Shown here piece after piece: positions 62,449 through 64,000 of a stretch of 64,000 nt of DNA (position 1 is its first letter; the number at the start of each line of letters is the position of its first letter). This stretch comes from Phaeovulum veldkampii DSM 11550 (lineage in GTDB: Bacteria; Pseudomonadota; Alphaproteobacteria; Rhodobacterales; Rhodobacteraceae), in NCBI RefSeq assembly GCF_003034995.1, contig NZ_PZKF01000005.1, positions 1 to 64,000 of the forward strand, written 5' to 3'. A model generated the notes under the pieces. The model was given only the letters and a program-made list of their open reading frames with translations, searched no databases and had not been told where the DNA came from. Made by a program: the position numbers and the translations under genes.

Positions 62449-62681
62449 ACGATATAAAGGCGATGAGTTTCGAGGAGGCAATGGCGGCGCTGGAAAGGGT
62501 CGTCCGCGATCTGGAATCGGGGCAGGTCTCGCTCGATCAGTCGATTGCGCTGTATGAGCAGGGCGCCGCACTGAAGGCGCAGTGTGAAACACTGCTGCGC
62601 GCCGCCGAAGAGCGCGTTGAAAAGATCACCCTGAACGAGGCGGGCCAACCCGCCGGAACTACTCCGCTGGAAGGTCTGTGA
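62445..62681 (+). CDS. xseB: exodeoxyribonuclease VII small subunit
   Basis: A 78-residue regulatory subunit that, in multiple copies, binds XseA to form exonuclease VII, which degrades single-stranded DNA. The family block MSFEEAMAALERVVRDLE followed by GQVSLDQSIALYEQGA is present. The start at 62445 overlaps the previous stop (ATGA), and its stop overlaps the ispA start (TGATG). This xseB-ispA linkage is widespread. Confidence 0.96.
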   Translation: MNDIKAMSFEEAMAALERVVRDLESGQVSLDQSIALYEQGAALKAQCETLLRAAEERVEKITLNEAGQPAGTTPLEGL

Positions 62682-63547
62682 TGTTCGAAGCCCGCCTGAC
62701 CGAGGTGCAGGGTCTTGTGCAATCTGCCCTGGATGCCACCCTTGCCACCCGCCCCGACACGCCGCTGACCGCCGCGATGCGCTATGCCTGCCAGGGCGGC
62801 AAGCGCCTGCGCGCGTTTCTGGTGCTGGAGGGGGCCGCGCTTTACGGCATTCCGGCCACGGCGGCGCTGCCTGCTGCTGCCGCTGTCGAGGCGCTGCATG
62901 CCTACAGCCTTGTGCATGACGACATGCCCTGCATGGACAATGACGACCTGCGCCGCGGCCTGCCCACCGTGCATGTGAAATGGGACGAGGCCACCGCCGT
63001 TCTGGCGGGCGACGCGTTGCAGACGCTGGCGTTCGAGCTGTGCTGCGCGCCGGTTCTGGGCGCCGCCGACCGCCGCATCAACCTGGTTGCGGCGCTGGCC
63101 AAGGCCTCGGGGGGCGAAGGGATGGTGCATGGGCAGGCGCTGGATATCGCCGCCGAAACGGCCGGGCGCCCGCTGACGATTGACGAAATCACCGCGTTGC
63201 AGGCGGGCAAGACCGGTGCGCTGATCGGCTTTGCCGCCGAGGCCGGGGCGATTTTGGCAGGCGCGGATCGCGCGCCGCTGCGCGCCTATGCCGATGCGTT
63301 GGGGCTGGCCTTCCAGATCGCCGACGACATTCTGGACGTGACCGGCAACGAGGCTGCAACCGGCAAGCGCGTCGGCAAGGATGCCGAGGCGGGCAAGGCC
63401 ACCTTCGTGTCGCTGCTGGGGCTTGATGGCGCGTGCACCCGAGCCGCCGAACTGGTGGCCGAGGCCGAGGCAGCGCTGGAACCCTTTGGTGCGACAGCGG
63501 ATAACTTGCGGGCTGCGGCCCGCTTCGTTATCGCTAGACAAACGTGA
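62681..63547 (+). CDS. ispA: geranyl/farnesyl diphosphate synthase
   Basis: A 288-residue all-helical prenyltransferase that condenses isopentenyl diphosphate with dimethylallyl and geranyl diphosphate. The first aspartate-rich motif is [10 protein letters not shown] (80-89) and the second is DDILDVTGN near 219. The ATG at 62681, sharing a base with the xseB stop, has GGAAGG 6 nt upstream; a GTG one codon earlier is possible. The downstream dxs gene begins the pathway that makes its substrates. Confidence 0.95.
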   Translation: MFEARLTEVQGLVQSALDATLATRPDTPLTAAMRYACQGGKRLRAFLVLEGAALYGIPATAALPAAAAVEALHAYSLVHDDMPCMDNDDLRRGLPTVHVKWDEATAVLAGDALQTLAFELCCAPVLGAADRRINLVAALAKASGGEGMVHGQALDIAAETAGRPLTIDEITALQAGKTGALIGFAAEAGAILAGADRAPLRAYADALGLAFQIADDILDVTGNEAATGKRVGKDAEAGKATFVSLLGLDGACTRAAELVAEAEAALEPFGATADNLRAAARFVIARQT

Positions 63548-63570
63548 TAGACCAGCCCCCGGAGGGCCCC

Positions 63571-64000
63571 ATGACGAACCCACCGCTGACCCCTACCCTC
63601 GACCGCGTGAACACGCCCACCGACCTCAAAGCCCTGAGCGACCGCGAGTTGCACCAGCTTGCCGGGGAATTGCGGGCCGAGACGATCTCGGCGGTATCGG
63701 AAACCGGCGGGCATCTGGGCGCGGGGCTGGGTGTTGTCGAACTGACCGTGGCGCTGCACGCAGTCTTTGACACGCCGCGCGACAAGATCATCTGGGATGT
63801 GGGCCATCAGTGCTATCCGCACAAAATCCTGACCGGGCGGCGCGACCGTATCCGCACCCTGCGCACCAAGGGCGGGCTGTCGGGTTTTACCAAACGCAGC
63901 GAAAGCCCCTACGACGCCTTCGGCGCGGGCCATTCGTCCACCTCGATTTCGGCGGCTGTGGGTTTTGCCATGGCGCGTGAACTGGGCGGCGATCCGGGCG
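63571..64000 (+). CDS. dxs: 1-deoxy-D-xylulose-5-phosphate synthase (partial)
   Basis: The first 143 codons of a thiamine-diphosphate enzyme that makes 1-deoxyxylulose 5-phosphate from pyruvate and glyceraldehyde-3-phosphate. The window edge cuts it. Visible blocks are [34 protein letters not shown] and [14 protein letters not shown]. The start at 63571 has GGAGGG 4 nt upstream. It is 23 nt after ispA, in the xseB-ispA-dxs operon. Confidence 0.96.
   Translation, partial: MTNPPLTPTLDRVNTPTDLKALSDRELHQLAGELRAETISAVSETGGHLGAGLGVVELTVALHAVFDTPRDKIIWDVGHQCYPHKILTGRRDRIRTLRTKGGLSGFTKRSESPYDAFGAGHSSTSISAAVGFAMARELGGDPG

Overview
The window is a GC-rich, gene-dense chromosomal segment with short intergenic gaps and many 1-11 nt start/stop overlaps. 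The gene content points to an alphaproteobacterium of the Rhodobacteraceae (Rhodobacter/Paracoccus relatives). Supporting signs are the alphaproteobacterial-type serC-serA pair, three tandem peptide deformylase genes ahead of fmt, DUF2125 and DUF2853 proteins, a cydDC-cydABX cluster with an FNR-type box, and an xseB-ispA-dxs operon. I see no phage, insertion sequence, integrase, CRISPR array or plasmid gene. This is core and ordinary accessory chromosome; the taxonomic call is inference from gene content only.

Layout. 1-5.3 kb: a metallophosphoesterase cut by the window edge, then serine biosynthesis (serC-serA leftward behind a two-hairpin leader, serB rightward with a TauE/SafE-type exporter). 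5.3-8.0 kb: a small membrane protein and the def-def-def'-fmt operon, whose last deformylase paralogue has lost key active-site residues. 8.2-15 kb: a PatB-type C-S lyase, a lytic transglycosylase, MlaA and MlaC lipid-transport proteins, and a class A penicillin-binding protein. 15.2-17 kb: glnK-amtB with a strong leader hairpin. 17-21 kb: aromatic aminotransferase, sseA, smpB, a K+ channel-like protein, dapB. 21-26.5 kb: translation and RNA genes (rbfA, truB, rpsO, pnp). 26.5-30.5 kb: 1-Cys peroxiredoxin and glpD-glpK. 30.5-37.9 kb: the leftward LysR - cydD - cydC - cydA - cydB - cydX cluster for cytochrome bd oxidase. 38-46.5 kb: a 29-codon microgene, an HD phosphohydrolase, ahcY, an isolated trpB, DUF2853, a crotonase-fold protein, DUF2125, a PmbA/TldD protein and cysQ. 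46.4-49.7 kb: a leftward sulfur operon (periplasmic rhodanese - YeeE/YedE transporter - 56-aa protein - cysK). 50-56.3 kb: an acetyl-CoA hydrolase/CoA transferase and a complete branched-chain-amino-acid-type ABC transporter. 56.3-58.3 kb: actP with its DUF485 partner. 58.7-64 kb: tRNA-Lys, dapF, mtaB, a small cytochrome c, a histone-deacetylase-family protein, xseB, ispA and the start of dxs.

How the parts relate. Several sets form working units: serine synthesis feeds cysteine synthesis (cysK), for which the rhodanese/YeeE/cysK operon looks like a thiosulfate-assimilation route; dapB and dapF serve meso-diaminopimelate synthesis, used by the penicillin-binding protein and trimmed by the transglycosylase; glpD donates electrons to quinone and cytochrome bd oxidises quinol. 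The most interesting observations are the degenerate third deformylase, the DapF whose second catalytic cysteine is replaced by serine, the free-standing 29-codon gene beside a LysR regulator, the 56-aa protein translationally coupled to the YeeE transporter, the palindromes upstream of the sulfur operon, the serC and glnK leader structures, and the divergent solitary TrpB. I did not find a wholly new multi-gene system; these are local oddities in otherwise recognisable chromosome.
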